Shown here piece by piece: positions 1 to 8,142 of a stretch of 64,000 bases of DNA. Under the pieces are notes generated by a model. That model did no database searches and had not been told where the DNA came from. It saw only the letters and a program-made list of their open reading frames with translations. Both the position numbers and the translations under genes were made by a program. The DNA lies in the NCBI RefSeq assembly GCF_008629695.1, contig NZ_VWSH01000001.1, positions 1,391,990 to 1,455,989 of the forward strand. The letters run 5' to 3'. The DNA comes from Taibaiella lutea. GTDB taxonomy: Bacteria > Bacteroidota > Bacteroidia > Chitinophagales > Chitinophagaceae. Every line of letters starts with the position of its first letter. Positions within the stretch are counted from its first letter, which is position 1.

Positions 1-1
1 C

Positions 2-1759
2 TGGAACGGGATGATGGTAAATGCGGGTGGTAACAATGCTGCGACATTTACAAGCACTGCGACAGGTACAGGTTGCGACAGCACAACAACCCTAAACCTT
101 ACAGTTAATCCTACGTTTACTGCTAATGAGAATATCACCATCTGTGCCAACCAATTGCCTTTTTCCTGGAACGGAATAATGGTGAATATGGGCGGTAACA
201 ATGCGGCAACCTTTACAAGCCCTGCAACCGGTACAGGTTGTGACAGTGTAACTACCTTGAACTTAACAGTTAACCCAACGCTGGCGGCAAATGAAAACAT
301 CACCATCTGTGCCAATCAATTGCCTTTCCTTTGGAACGGGATGATGGTGAATGCAGGAGGCAATAATGCTGCGACATTTACAAGTCCTGCAACAGGCACG
401 GGATGTGATAGTATCACGACCTTGAATCTGACAGTTAATCCGACACTTGCAGCGAATGAAAATATCACTATTTGTTCCAGTCAATTGCCTTATACATGGA
501 ACGGCGTGATGGTAAATGCGGGAGGTAATAATGCGGCTACTTTCACGAGTCCTGCAACAGGCACGGGTTGTGATAGTATCACGACTTTGAATCTGACAGT
601 CAATCCGACACTTGCAGCGAATGAAAATATCACTATTTGTTCCAGTCAATTGCCTTATACATGGAACGGCATGATGGTAAATGCGGGAGGTAATAATGCG
701 GCTACTTTCACGAGTCCGGCAACAGGCACGGGTTGCGATAGCGTAACAACATTGAACTTAACAGTCAATCCCGTACTTATGGCTAATGAAAACATTACTA
801 TCTGTGCAAATCAATTGCCTTTTCTCTGGAATGGCATAATGGTAAATATGGGCGGCAACAATGCAGCAACTTTCACAAGTCCTGCAACAGGTACGGGCTG
901 CGATAGCGTAACTACACTTAATCTGACAGTTAATCCTCCACCTGTTATTGCCCCGATATTAACAATAACAGATTGCGACTCTGTCACCTTTGAAGGCATT
1001 ACTTATATAGCAAGTCAAATATTACAGGACACTTTTTATAATGTGAATAATTGCGACAGTTTATACAGGACGATAGATATCCGGATATCAGAATCATCAA
1101 AAACCGAAATCATCGCAGAGATTTGCCAGGGAGAACAGTATCGTTTTGACGGTGAGTTTTATCAAAACCCGGGAGTCTATACTAAAACTTATAATGGCAG
1201 CGGCGGCTGTGATTCCATCCGGGAACTTACATTGACAGTACACCCTCTTCCTGTATTAACCATCGACATTGCGCACGACCCATTAATTTGTGTCGGCGAT
1301 ACATTAACGATGACGGGCAGCGGAGCAGACCGATACAATTGGTTTGTAAACAATGTACATGCTTCAGCGTTTAATCCTGCTAACATTCCGCTTCCATTGA
1401 AAGAAAACACTATTGTAATTCAAGGTGAAAGCACTTTTCAATGTGTTGATTCAACAAGTATTTTCGTTGCCGCCGAAGATTGCTGCGGTATTTCAATCCC
1501 AAATGCGTTCAGCCCGAATAGCGACGGCCTTAATGATAAATTCGGCGCCATTACGGCAGGACATCCAAGGTCATATAAGATTCAGATATTTGACAGATGG
1601 GGTAAAAAGGTTTTTATTTCTTACAATATTTACAGTCAGTGGGATGGAACTTTCAATGGTATAATGAGCGATGTAGGGACGTATTTTTACCTGATTCAAT
1701 CTGAATGTACAGATGGTTCCTTGTTTCAGAAAAAAGGCGAGGTGATATTGTTACGATAA
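2..1759 (+). CDS. Repeat-rich T9SS-secreted adhesin-like protein, 3' part
   Basis: The reading frame is open at the left window edge (first full codon at base 2), so the N-terminus is missing. The visible part has five full copies and one partial copy of a 55-residue repeat, each with an ITIC-type cysteine and a GCDS cysteine. A more diverged copy with a GGCDS motif follows near base 1200. The last ~90 residues (from about base 1485, NAFSPNSDGLND through FDRWGKKVF to the final GEVILLR) are the gliding-motility-type C-terminal domain that directs T9SS type B secretion. A large surface adhesin or matrix protein is likely by family analogy; the ligand is unknown. The two cysteines per repeat may form disulfides, which is inference. 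No terminator was identified; the convergent hutG-like gene ends 16 bases downstream. Confidence 0.85.
   Translation, partial: WNGMMVNAGGNNAATFTSTATGTGCDSTTTLNLTVNPTFTANENITICANQLPFSWNGIMVNMGGNNAATFTSPATGTGCDSVTTLNLTVNPTLAANENITICANQLPFLWNGMMVNAGGNNAATFTSPATGTGCDSITTLNLTVNPTLAANENITICSSQLPYTWNGVMVNAGGNNAATFTSPATGTGCDSITTLNLTVNPTLAANENITICSSQLPYTWNGMMVNAGGNNAATFTSPATGTGCDSVTTLNLTVNPVLMANENITICANQLPFLWNGIMVNMGGNNAATFTSPATGTGCDSVTTLNLTVNPPPVIAPILTITDCDSVTFEGITYIASQILQDTFYNVNNCDSLYRTIDIRISESSKTEIIAEICQGEQYRFDGEFYQNPGVYTKTYNGSGGCDSIRELTLTVHPLPVLTIDIAHDPLICVGDTLTMTGSGADRYNWFVNNVHASAFNPANIPLPLKENTIVIQGESTFQCVDSTSIFVAAEDCCGISIPNAFSPNSDGLNDKFGAITAGHPRSYKIQIFDRWGKKVFISYNIYSQWDGTFNGIMSDVGTYFYLIQSECTDGSLFQKKGEVILLR
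11..940 (+). repeat. 165-bp in-frame tandem repeats
   Basis: Units begin at 11, 176, 341, 506 and 671, with a truncated sixth at 836-940. The period is exactly 165 bp (55 codons) and the array continues to the left of the window. Units starting at 341 and 506 share an identical second half, as expected from recent unequal recombination or gene conversion. Confidence 0.95.
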
Positions 1760-1775
1760 CAAATGCTTATAACAA

Positions 1776-2789
1776 TTATTTACGTTCTGTTACACCTTTG
1801 CAAAAAGCCTGTACCAGATAGTTCAATAATTTGCCTGTAAAGATGTTTTGCCATCCATCTGTCCGTTGGCTGATGCCTTCAGGCAGATGTAAATAGGAAG
1901 CATCAGGATTCAGGCCACATTGATATAAATACTGCAACGCCTGTTGTGTGCTAATACCAACAGGCGTTGCAGCACTGCTTAACACATTTTCAATACAATC
2001 TACATCCAATTCTACACCGAATGAATCTTGCTTCACAAAGCTCAATGATGTTGAGATGGCATCACTCCATGTCATTTTATTCCGCAAAAAAACATCTTCA
2101 AAAAACAAAGGCTGCAGATCATTATTGACCTGAAGTTCATCAACTATATGCTGACCATTGTAAGCTTCGTGTAAACCAAGCATGGCGTATTTCTTCAAAT
2201 AACCTTCCTGATAAGCATACCTGAACCCATTACCGCTATGCCTTCCTTCTGACTGCCTGAAATCGGAATGTGCATCAAGATTCACCACATTTATTGTTTT
2301 ACCTTTTGCTGACGAAAGCGCTTTGAGTAAAGGATATGCATTATTATGCCCGCCACCGATTACAATCGGAATTTTATTATGACTGATAATTTCCTGAATA
2401 ACAGGTGTAACAATATCATCAATCCGGGCAGTACTCTCTCTTAATTTTTCTATTGTTGCGTCTTTAGAATCTTTCATTAATGGCTCAAAATTTATTGAAC
2501 CCAAAATGAAAAAGTCTTTACCGCTCAATTGTTTTGTTTCCTGGATATTTACAAAGCTTTTAAGGAAAGGAAGCCATGCAGTCTGAGTGCCACCGATACC
2601 ACCGTTTGCCCGTACACCGATATCTTCGGGCAACCCGATAACTACAAATTTGCCCTGAAATGCAGCAAGAGCATTTTTCATATCATCTCCCTGAAAAAAA
2701 AGACAGCATTCTCCCAGTTTGATTTCACCCGTTCTTCTGGAAATTAAAGACTGCAAATCCTGAGCTTCAAACGATTGTAAATAAGGCAT
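1776..2789 (-). CDS. hutG: Formimidoylglutamase (arginase/ureohydrolase family)
   Basis: A 337-residue ureohydrolase-fold enzyme. All metal-binding motifs are visible: GGGHNN with His148, DAHSD with Asp172, His174 and Asp176, and DVD with Asp262 and Asp264, the usual two-Mn(II) site. The N-terminal half (GLPEDIGVRANGGIGG) resembles Bacteroidota proteins annotated as formimidoylglutamase, which hydrolyse N-formimino-glutamate to glutamate and formamide in histidine degradation. I chose the ATG at 2789 because the 26 residues an upstream start would add look non-coding. No hut genes adjoin it, but a glutamate formimidoyltransferase lies at 15.7 kb. Agmatinase or arginase activity is the main alternative; the substrate call is inference. 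Confidence 0.75.
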   Translation of the reverse strand: MPYLQSFEAQDLQSLISRRTGEIKLGECCLFFQGDDMKNALAAFQGKFVVIGLPEDIGVRANGGIGGTQTAWLPFLKSFVNIQETKQLSGKDFFILGSINFEPLMKDSKDATIEKLRESTARIDDIVTPVIQEIISHNKIPIVIGGGHNNAYPLLKALSSAKGKTINVVNLDAHSDFRQSEGRHSGNGFRYAYQEGYLKKYAMLGLHEAYNGQHIVDELQVNNDLQPLFFEDVFLRNKMTWSDAISTSLSFVKQDSFGVELDVDCIENVLSSAATPVGISTQQALQYLYQCGLNPDASYLHLPEGISQRTDGWQNIFTGKLLNYLVQAFCKGVTERK

Positions 2790-2892
2790 AAGTAAAAGAA
2801 TTCTATGCAAACTTACACAAGCGGCAACAAAAAATTGATTACAGTATAGAAAATGATGAATCGGCAAAGAAAGGAAAGCAAAAGAAATGACT

Positions 2893-2900
2893 TAATTTTG
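2893..2900 (+). promoter_or_regulatory. -7 box TAATTTTG
   Basis: Exact match to the Bacteroidota -7 consensus TAnnTTTG, 35 bases upstream of the bacilliredoxin start. No convincing -33 TTG was seen at the expected spacing. Confidence 0.55.
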
Positions 2901-2935
2901 CGGAGCAATTATTCAAAAAACAGAACTTTAATATT

Positions 2936-3352
2936 ATGTATCCTGCAGAATTAGTGAATCCGATGAAAGCCCAGTTAACTCAGAATGGCTTTAAGGAATT
3001 ATTGACACCACAAGAAGTAGACAATATCATTCCGAAAGAAGGTACTACTTTATTAGTTATAAATTCGGTTTGCGGTTGCAGCGCGGGAACGGCTCGTCCG
3101 GGCGTTTTGGAATCGTTACAAGGCGAAGGTAAAAAACCGTCACAAGCTGTTACAACATTTGCCGGTTTTGATTTAGATGCTGTAAAACAAGCTCGTACTT
3201 ATTTGTTGCCTTACCCTCCATCCTCCCCTGCTATTGCATTGTTCAAAGATGGAAAATTGGTTCATATGATTGAGCGTCATATGATTGAAGGTCGCTCTGC
3301 TGCTATGATTTCAGCTAATTTGAAACAAGCTTACGAAGAATATTGTAACTAA
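2936..3352 (+). CDS. BrxA/BrxB family bacilliredoxin
   Basis: A 138-residue thioredoxin-fold protein with the family's CGC active site (Cys46-Gly47-Cys48, in SVCGCSAGTARPG). In Firmicutes, YphP/YqiW (BrxA/B) remove bacillithiol from S-bacillithiolated proteins; Bacteroidota orthologues are common and the low-molecular-weight thiol partner is less certain. It is cytoplasmic, with no signal peptide. Length matches the family (~140 aa). It is monocistronic: own promoter box and a strong terminator 13 bases after the stop. Confidence 0.9.
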   Translation: MYPAELVNPMKAQLTQNGFKELLTPQEVDNIIPKEGTTLLVINSVCGCSAGTARPGVLESLQGEGKKPSQAVTTFAGFDLDAVKQARTYLLPYPPSSPAIALFKDGKLVHMIERHMIEGRSAAMISANLKQAYEEYCN

Positions 3353-3365
3353 TTTTAATTAAGGG

Positions 3366-3405
3366 AAAAGACAAAAGGCTTTCTTATGAAAGCCTTTTGT
3401 CTTTT
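3366..3405 (+). terminator. Intrinsic terminator after the bacilliredoxin gene
   Basis: Perfect 18-bp inverted repeat (3366-3383 with 3388-3405), TTAT loop, T-rich right arm. Confidence 0.9.
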
Positions 3406-3418
3406 TAGAATTTCCCGG

Positions 3419-3457
3419 AAAGAAGGATCTGTTTTTTTAAAAAATAGATCCTTCTTT
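3419..3457 (-). terminator. Terminator overlapping the 3' end of cphA
   Basis: 12-bp inverted repeat (3419-3430 with 3446-3457) around a T7/A6 centre that can pair further. It includes the cphA stop codon at 3437-3439, so the last codons of cphA are part of the hairpin. It could work in both directions. Confidence 0.75.
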
Positions 3458-6055
3458 TTCTTTCATGCTTTTTACTTGCTCCAATGCATCAGGTACTACA
3501 TCGCTTATAATAGTAATGAAGGAATCTTTCTTCGCATTTGTCAACGCGTAGTCAATGGCTTCACTTTCTTTTGGAATTACATGGATAGGCAAATCTTTAT
3601 TGATATTACGTATTCCCTTTTCAATAAGGGCTATGATTTCCGAATCCTGTTTGCCTCTCAGGTTTTTATCCTGCCGGATAATGATTTCGTCAAACATCTT
3701 AGCGGCTTCTTCACCCAGTTCAATCGTATCTTCATCACGCCTGTCGCCTACACCGGCTACAATACCTACCTTATGCGAGGCCGTTATCTGAGAAACAAAT
3801 TTACCAATTGCCTGCATGCCGTGTGTATTATGGGCATAGTCCAGCATGACAGTAAAGTCATTAAACTTAAAGATGTTCATACGACCCGGCGTTAATGCTG
3901 CCGATGGTATAAATGTCTGCAACGCGATTCTTATATTCTCAATGGAAACATCAGAAACATAAGTTGCCAGAACAGCACCCAAAGCATTGGCTACATTGAA
4001 CTCTGCACTTCCACCAAATGTTATGGGAACATTGCTCACTTTCTCAACCCTGATTTTCCAACCACCCTTAATAATGGTTAAAAATCCATTTTCATAAACT
4101 GCAGCCAGTCCGCCTTTTTTACAATGTTCAATCACTCTTCTGTTATTTTCCACAAGAGAGAACAATGCAATATTACATTCCAACTCTTTACGCATATCAT
4201 AGACCAGGTCATCATCTGCATTCAGGATTGCATAGCCGTCTTTGAATACAGTCTTAACCGCAACAGCTTTTACTTTTGCCAGTTTTTCAATGGTATCAAT
4301 ACCTTGCAAGCCAAGATGGTCGCCGGCTACATTGGTCACAACAGCTACATTGCAATTATGAAAGCCCAAACCGGCTCTTAAAATACCGCCTCTTGCACAT
4401 TCCAAAACAGCCACTTCCACAGTCGGATCTTTCAAAATAAATTCAGCTGAAACAGGGCCGGTACAATCGCCCATCTGCATCATCTGGTTCTGGATATAAA
4501 TACCATCAGTGGTTGTAAAGCCAACATGGGCACCGGTTTGCTTCATAATATGAGCAATTAGCCGGGTTGTGGTTGTTTTACCATTAGTACCGGAAACTGC
4601 AATAATCGGAATGCGTGCAGATTTACCCGGAGGGAATAACATATCTATTACGGGCTCAGCCACATTTCTTGCCAATCCTTCCGACGGCGCCAGATGCATC
4701 CTGAAGCCCGGGCCTGCATTGACTTCTATAACTGCGCCGCCGTTCTCAGTCAATGGCCTTGTCAAATCAGGGGCCATTACATCTACACCGCAGATATCGA
4801 GGCCAATGATACGTGCAATTCTTTCAAATAAAACAATATTGCTCGGATGTACCTGATCTGTCAAATCAGTGCTTGTGCCACCTGTGCTAAGATTTGCTGT
4901 AGGCTTTAACCAGATGCTTTCACCTGCCGGTAACACTGTTTCAAGTGTAAGATTTTTTTCGGCCAGAATGTTTTCGGTTTGTTTATCAACGGTAATATTC
5001 GTCAATACTTTTTCGTGGCCAAAACCCCTGCGCGGATCGCTGTTTACAATATCAATTAATTCCTGAATTGTATGCTTTCCATCACCCTTTACAGCCGCAG
5101 GCGTACGCAATGCAGCTGCAACGAATTTGTAATTAACAACCAGTGCCCTATGATCAAACCCGGTTATAAATTTCTCACAAATGACAGCCCGTGAATGCTT
5201 CTGTGCTATTTCCAGACCCTCTTTTAATTCTTCCCATGTTTTAAGATTGGTAGTTGCACCACGGCCATGATTTCCATTTAAAGGCTTTGTCACCAATGGA
5301 TAGCCGATGCGTTTTACCGCGAGTTCCAAATCTTCTTCGTTATATACTATTATTCCCTTGGGAACGGGAACTTGTGCGGCCTCCAGTAAATTCTTGGTAT
5401 CTTCCTTATCGCAAGCCAATTCAACGGCAATACTGCTTGTAGTGCTTGCAACTGTGGCCTGAATCCGTTGCTGGTTTTTGCCATAACCCAATTGAACCAG
5501 TGAATGTCTGTTTAACCGAATCCAAGGGATTTTTCTCCTCATCGCTTCTTCTACAATGGAACCTGTACTTGGACCTAAGCGCTCTTCTTCCCTGAGCTCC
5601 CGGAGCTTTTGAATATCTGCATCCAAATCATATTCCTTATTGTCAATCAAAGCCTGAGCAATGGCTACGGAAGCTCTTGCAGCATACGTACCGGCTTTGG
5701 CTTCGTAATAAGAAAATACTACGTGGTACACACCATGTTTATCACTGCTGCGCGTACGCCCAAAACCAACTTCCATTCCTGCCAATGTCTGAATCTCTAA
5801 TGCAATGTGTTCAATTACATGTCCCATCCACGTTCCTTCTTTAACTCGGGAGAAGAAACCACCTTCTACGCCTTCACTGCAACGATGCGTGTACAGTGTT
5901 GGCAATAATACCTCCAATCTTTCTAAAAAACCATCAATAGTATTGGTGGGCCTTTCTTCCAGCTCTTGTAAATCCAGTAGCATTACAATCAGATTATGCC
6001 TTCTTGCAGACCAGTAATTTGGCCCTTTCATCACTTTTATATCAAGTATTTCCAT
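3437..6055 (-). CDS. cphA: Cyanophycin synthetase
   Basis: An 872-residue enzyme, normal family length, that polymerises aspartate and arginine into multi-L-arginyl-poly-L-aspartate using ATP. Three parts are visible: the CphA-specific N-terminal domain (1-~160), an ATP-grasp domain (~215-470, with EVNAGPG at 444-450), and a C-terminal Mur-ligase-like domain with P-loop SGTNGKTTTT near 488-497. The product is an intracellular nitrogen/carbon store. In many Bacteroidota cphA sits beside cyanophycinase or an isoaspartyl peptidase; neither is seen here. It is read alone, from its own promoter region in 6056-6322. No active-site disruption was seen. Confidence 0.95.
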   Translation of the reverse strand: MEILDIKVMKGPNYWSARRHNLIVMLLDLQELEERPTNTIDGFLERLEVLLPTLYTHRCSEGVEGGFFSRVKEGTWMGHVIEHIALEIQTLAGMEVGFGRTRSSDKHGVYHVVFSYYEAKAGTYAARASVAIAQALIDNKEYDLDADIQKLRELREEERLGPSTGSIVEEAMRRKIPWIRLNRHSLVQLGYGKNQQRIQATVASTTSSIAVELACDKEDTKNLLEAAQVPVPKGIIVYNEEDLELAVKRIGYPLVTKPLNGNHGRGATTNLKTWEELKEGLEIAQKHSRAVICEKFITGFDHRALVVNYKFVAAALRTPAAVKGDGKHTIQELIDIVNSDPRRGFGHEKVLTNITVDKQTENILAEKNLTLETVLPAGESIWLKPTANLSTGGTSTDLTDQVHPSNIVLFERIARIIGLDICGVDVMAPDLTRPLTENGGAVIEVNAGPGFRMHLAPSEGLARNVAEPVIDMLFPPGKSARIPIIAVSGTNGKTTTTRLIAHIMKQTGAHVGFTTTDGIYIQNQMMQMGDCTGPVSAEFILKDPTVEVAVLECARGGILRAGLGFHNCNVAVVTNVAGDHLGLQGIDTIEKLAKVKAVAVKTVFKDGYAILNADDDLVYDMRKELECNIALFSLVENNRRVIEHCKKGGLAAVYENGFLTIIKGGWKIRVEKVSNVPITFGGSAEFNVANALGAVLATYVSDVSIENIRIALQTFIPSAALTPGRMNIFKFNDFTVMLDYAHNTHGMQAIGKFVSQITASHKVGIVAGVGDRRDEDTIELGEEAAKMFDEIIIRQDKNLRGKQDSEIIALIEKGIRNINKDLPIHVIPKESEAIDYALTNAKKDSFITIISDVVPDALEQVKSMKEKEGSIF

Positions 6056-6270
6056 TCGCTTACTTTATTTTAGGTTTACATAATTAAACAACCGGAAGTT
6101 AAAATATAATTTTATTCCTTAATTCAAAAATTTTTCTTCAATTAATTTATTTCAGTTCCTGTTATTTTTATCGGGCACCAAACTACAATTTATTTTTTCT
6201 CCCAATATTTATATTATGCTTTGCCAATGAAAATGATAAGACTGAGCAGTCACATGCGGATATGAAAATA

Positions 6271-6301
6271 AAATAGCCACAACAGTCAGTTGCGGCTATT
6301 T
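6271..6301 (-). terminator. Terminator of the ferredoxin gene
   Basis: 13-bp stem (6271-6283 with 6289-6301, one wobble pair), 5-base loop; T-rich after the stem on the minus strand. Apart from this hairpin, 6056-6322 is AT-rich and presumably holds the cphA promoter; no clear -7 box found. Confidence 0.75.
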
Positions 6302-6322
6302 GTTTGAATCAATAAAAATGAT

Positions 6323-6652
6323 TTAAGTTTCAGCATGCAAACGCACTTTCATGTTGTGCATTTTATTGTTCAGTTTAAGCTGGCAAGCCAACCTTGAATT
6401 TGGCAATAAATCAGGCAATGTATCTAACATAGCATACTCGTCATCGCTCATTGGTTCAAGCATTTCTTCGCCTTCCATAACATCTACACAGCAGGTTGCA
6501 CAAAGCGCCATGCCTCCACAGGTTGCCAGAATATCATATTCATTGGCAACCAGGATTTCCATTAAACTCAAACTCATATCTGTTGGGGCTTCTACAGGAT
6601 TTACGGTACCTGCTCTGTCTTCCACGAATACGGTAATTATATTTTCGTCCAT
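6323..6652 (-). CDS. [2Fe-2S] ferredoxin, adrenodoxin type
   Basis: A 109-residue acidic electron carrier. The four cluster ligands follow the adrenodoxin/ISC-type spacing C-x5-C-x2-C...C: Cys45, Cys51, Cys54 and Cys90 (CGGMALCATC then RLACQL). It is cytoplasmic. It probably accepts electrons from the TrxR-like ferredoxin reductase encoded just upstream on the same strand (6802-7818), but a palindromic element between them suggests separate transcripts. Possible partners include Fe-S assembly or a monooxygenase; the sequence does not decide. Confidence 0.9.
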   Translation of the reverse strand: MDENIITVFVEDRAGTVNPVEAPTDMSLSLMEILVANEYDILATCGGMALCATCCVDVMEGEEMLEPMSDDEYAMLDTLPDLLPNSRLACQLKLNNKMHNMKVRLHAET

Positions 6653-6739
6653 TTGATTTACATTTTATTGTTTTCAGATTGAAAATCTGTTTCAGGCTGC
6701 AAATTAAATAAATTTATTCTTCGGAGAAAGGTTAAGCAT

Positions 6740-6780
6740 TAAATAGTAGAGACGTTGCGATGCAACGTCTCTACTATTTA
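6740..6780. repeat. Perfect 19-bp palindromic element
   Basis: Arms 6740-6758 and 6762-6780 are perfectly complementary with a 3-base loop; core motif GTAGAGACGTTGC. It sits between the FNR and ferredoxin genes and could end FNR transcription. I recall very similar GTAGAGACG...CGTCTCTAC palindromes as dispersed intergenic repeats in Bacteroidota and cyanobacteria; this was not checked. Confidence 0.8.
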
Positions 6781-6801
6781 AAATGAAATGCAATAAACCA
6801 A

Positions 6802-7818
6802 TTAGAATTCCGAAATACCATTAACCGTTGTATATTTCATCGTGTATTTCACGCCCGGATTAATGTATTTATAAGCGCTGTGACTCATTAATGCCGCTTC
6901 ATGGAAGCCACATAGAATCAGCTTCAGTTTATTCTTGTAGGTATTGATATCACCAATGGCCCAGATACCCGGAATATTGGTGGAATAATCTTCTGTATTT
7001 ACTTCAATAGCATTCTTATCAATATTCAGATTCCAGCCTTCAATAGGCCCTAATTTCGGGCTCAGGCCAAATAACGGAATCAGATAATCAGCTTCAATTG
7101 TTCTTGCTTCTTTTGTCTTGCTGTCCTCCATTGAAACACTATGCAAAGAACCATTTCCGTGAACGTGTGTAAGGTTGGTGTTCAGGATTAATTCAATCTT
7201 TCCTTCTTCCGCAAGCTTCATTACTTTATTTACAGAATCAGGAGCGCCGCGGAAACTTTCACTACGGTGAACCAATGTTACTTTTCTGGCAATATTCGCC
7301 AGGTGAATGGTCCAGTCTAAAGCACTGTCGCCGCCACCGGCAAGAATCATGTTCTTTTCGCGATAGAATTCAGGCTCAAGGATCATGTAATTAACGCCTT
7401 TACCATTTTCAAACTCTTCTAAGTTTGCAACAACCGGTTTACGTGGTTCAAAACAACCTAAACCGCCTGCAATAACTACAGCTTTTGCTTCTATCCGAGT
7501 ACCCAGATTGGTAGTCAGTACAAAATCAGCTTCCCCACGTTTTTCAAGACCTTCCACTCTCTCGCCTAATGTATAAGTCGGATGGAAAGGGGCAATTTGC
7601 TTTTGCAGGTTATCAATCAATTCCTGTGCAAGAACGGAAGGATAACCCGGAATATCATAAATTGGTTTTTTAGGATATATTTCTGAAAGCTGTCCGCCGG
7701 CTTGAGGCAGGTAGTCTATCAGATGGCAACGCATTTTCAACAATCCGGCTTCAAACACTGCAAACATTCCCACAGGACCGGCGCCGATAATAGCTATATC
7801 TGTCTGTATCATTTTCAA
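6802..7818 (-). CDS. Ferredoxin--NADP+ reductase, thioredoxin-reductase-like
   Basis: A 338-residue FAD/NAD(P)-binding protein: FAD Rossmann motif GAGPVG at 12-17, NADPH-domain motif GGGDSA at 161-166, and a late FAD-binding GD motif (AIGDINTY). The CxxC redox pair of true thioredoxin reductases is absent, and length and the C-terminal extension match YumC-type ferredoxin/flavodoxin-NADP+ reductases. It would pass electrons between NADPH and ferredoxin, and the neighbouring [2Fe-2S] ferredoxin is the obvious partner. Two Met codons lie close together (residues 1 and 3), so the start is uncertain by two residues. Confidence 0.88.
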   Translation of the reverse strand: MKMIQTDIAIIGAGPVGMFAVFEAGLLKMRCHLIDYLPQAGGQLSEIYPKKPIYDIPGYPSVLAQELIDNLQKQIAPFHPTYTLGERVEGLEKRGEADFVLTTNLGTRIEAKAVVIAGGLGCFEPRKPVVANLEEFENGKGVNYMILEPEFYREKNMILAGGGDSALDWTIHLANIARKVTLVHRSESFRGAPDSVNKVMKLAEEGKIELILNTNLTHVHGNGSLHSVSMEDSKTKEARTIEADYLIPLFGLSPKLGPIEGWNLNIDKNAIEVNTEDYSTNIPGIWAIGDINTYKNKLKLILCGFHEAALMSHSAYKYINPGVKYTMKYTTVNGISEF

Positions 7819-8142
7819 AATTTGGCTGCAAAATTAAGCAATCGTTTTGATATACTTATCATATAGCAGTAATGGATTTGGTGAATGGATTCATTTTGAA
7901 GAATAATTACAAACCTATGACAAACAAAAACTATAAGTAAAATGAACCGGAATTCATTCGTAACGAGGTTTTTAATGATATGTTCAGGCCATGTTCCTAA
8001 ATTTGACAAAAATTTGATTTTATTATGCTTTTTTTAGGAAAAGGCATTCAAAAAGCCGTTTATTTTTCGGACTTTTGCATAATTATTCCTGATTGCAATA
8101 ATTATTTCACCTCTTTCATAATATTCCAGATCCGATAATAAA
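7819..8142. promoter_or_regulatory. Divergent promoter region, FNR / mreB
   Basis: A 324-bp AT-rich spacer between divergent genes. On the minus strand a TAATTTTG -7 box (7831-7838) lies just upstream of the FNR start. For mreB only a degenerate ACTTTTGCATAA stretch near 8073 is visible. No RNA gene or convincing ORF is present. Confidence 0.5.

Noticed and set aside
263-649. 128-residue minus-strand open frame inside the repeat region
   Set aside because: It is the antisense of the in-frame repeats; its own repetitiveness mirrors the sense protein.
11-940. Possible CRISPR array
   Set aside because: The regular repeat period is 165 bp, wholly coding and in frame, with no short repeat/spacer structure and no cas genes.
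3386-3895. 169-residue plus-strand frame antisense to cphA
   Set aside because: Starts within a terminator hairpin and lies wholly opposite conserved cphA coding sequence.
7815-8009. 64-residue minus-strand frame upstream of the FNR gene
   Set aside because: Low-complexity, no recognisable pattern, and it covers the probable FNR promoter box.
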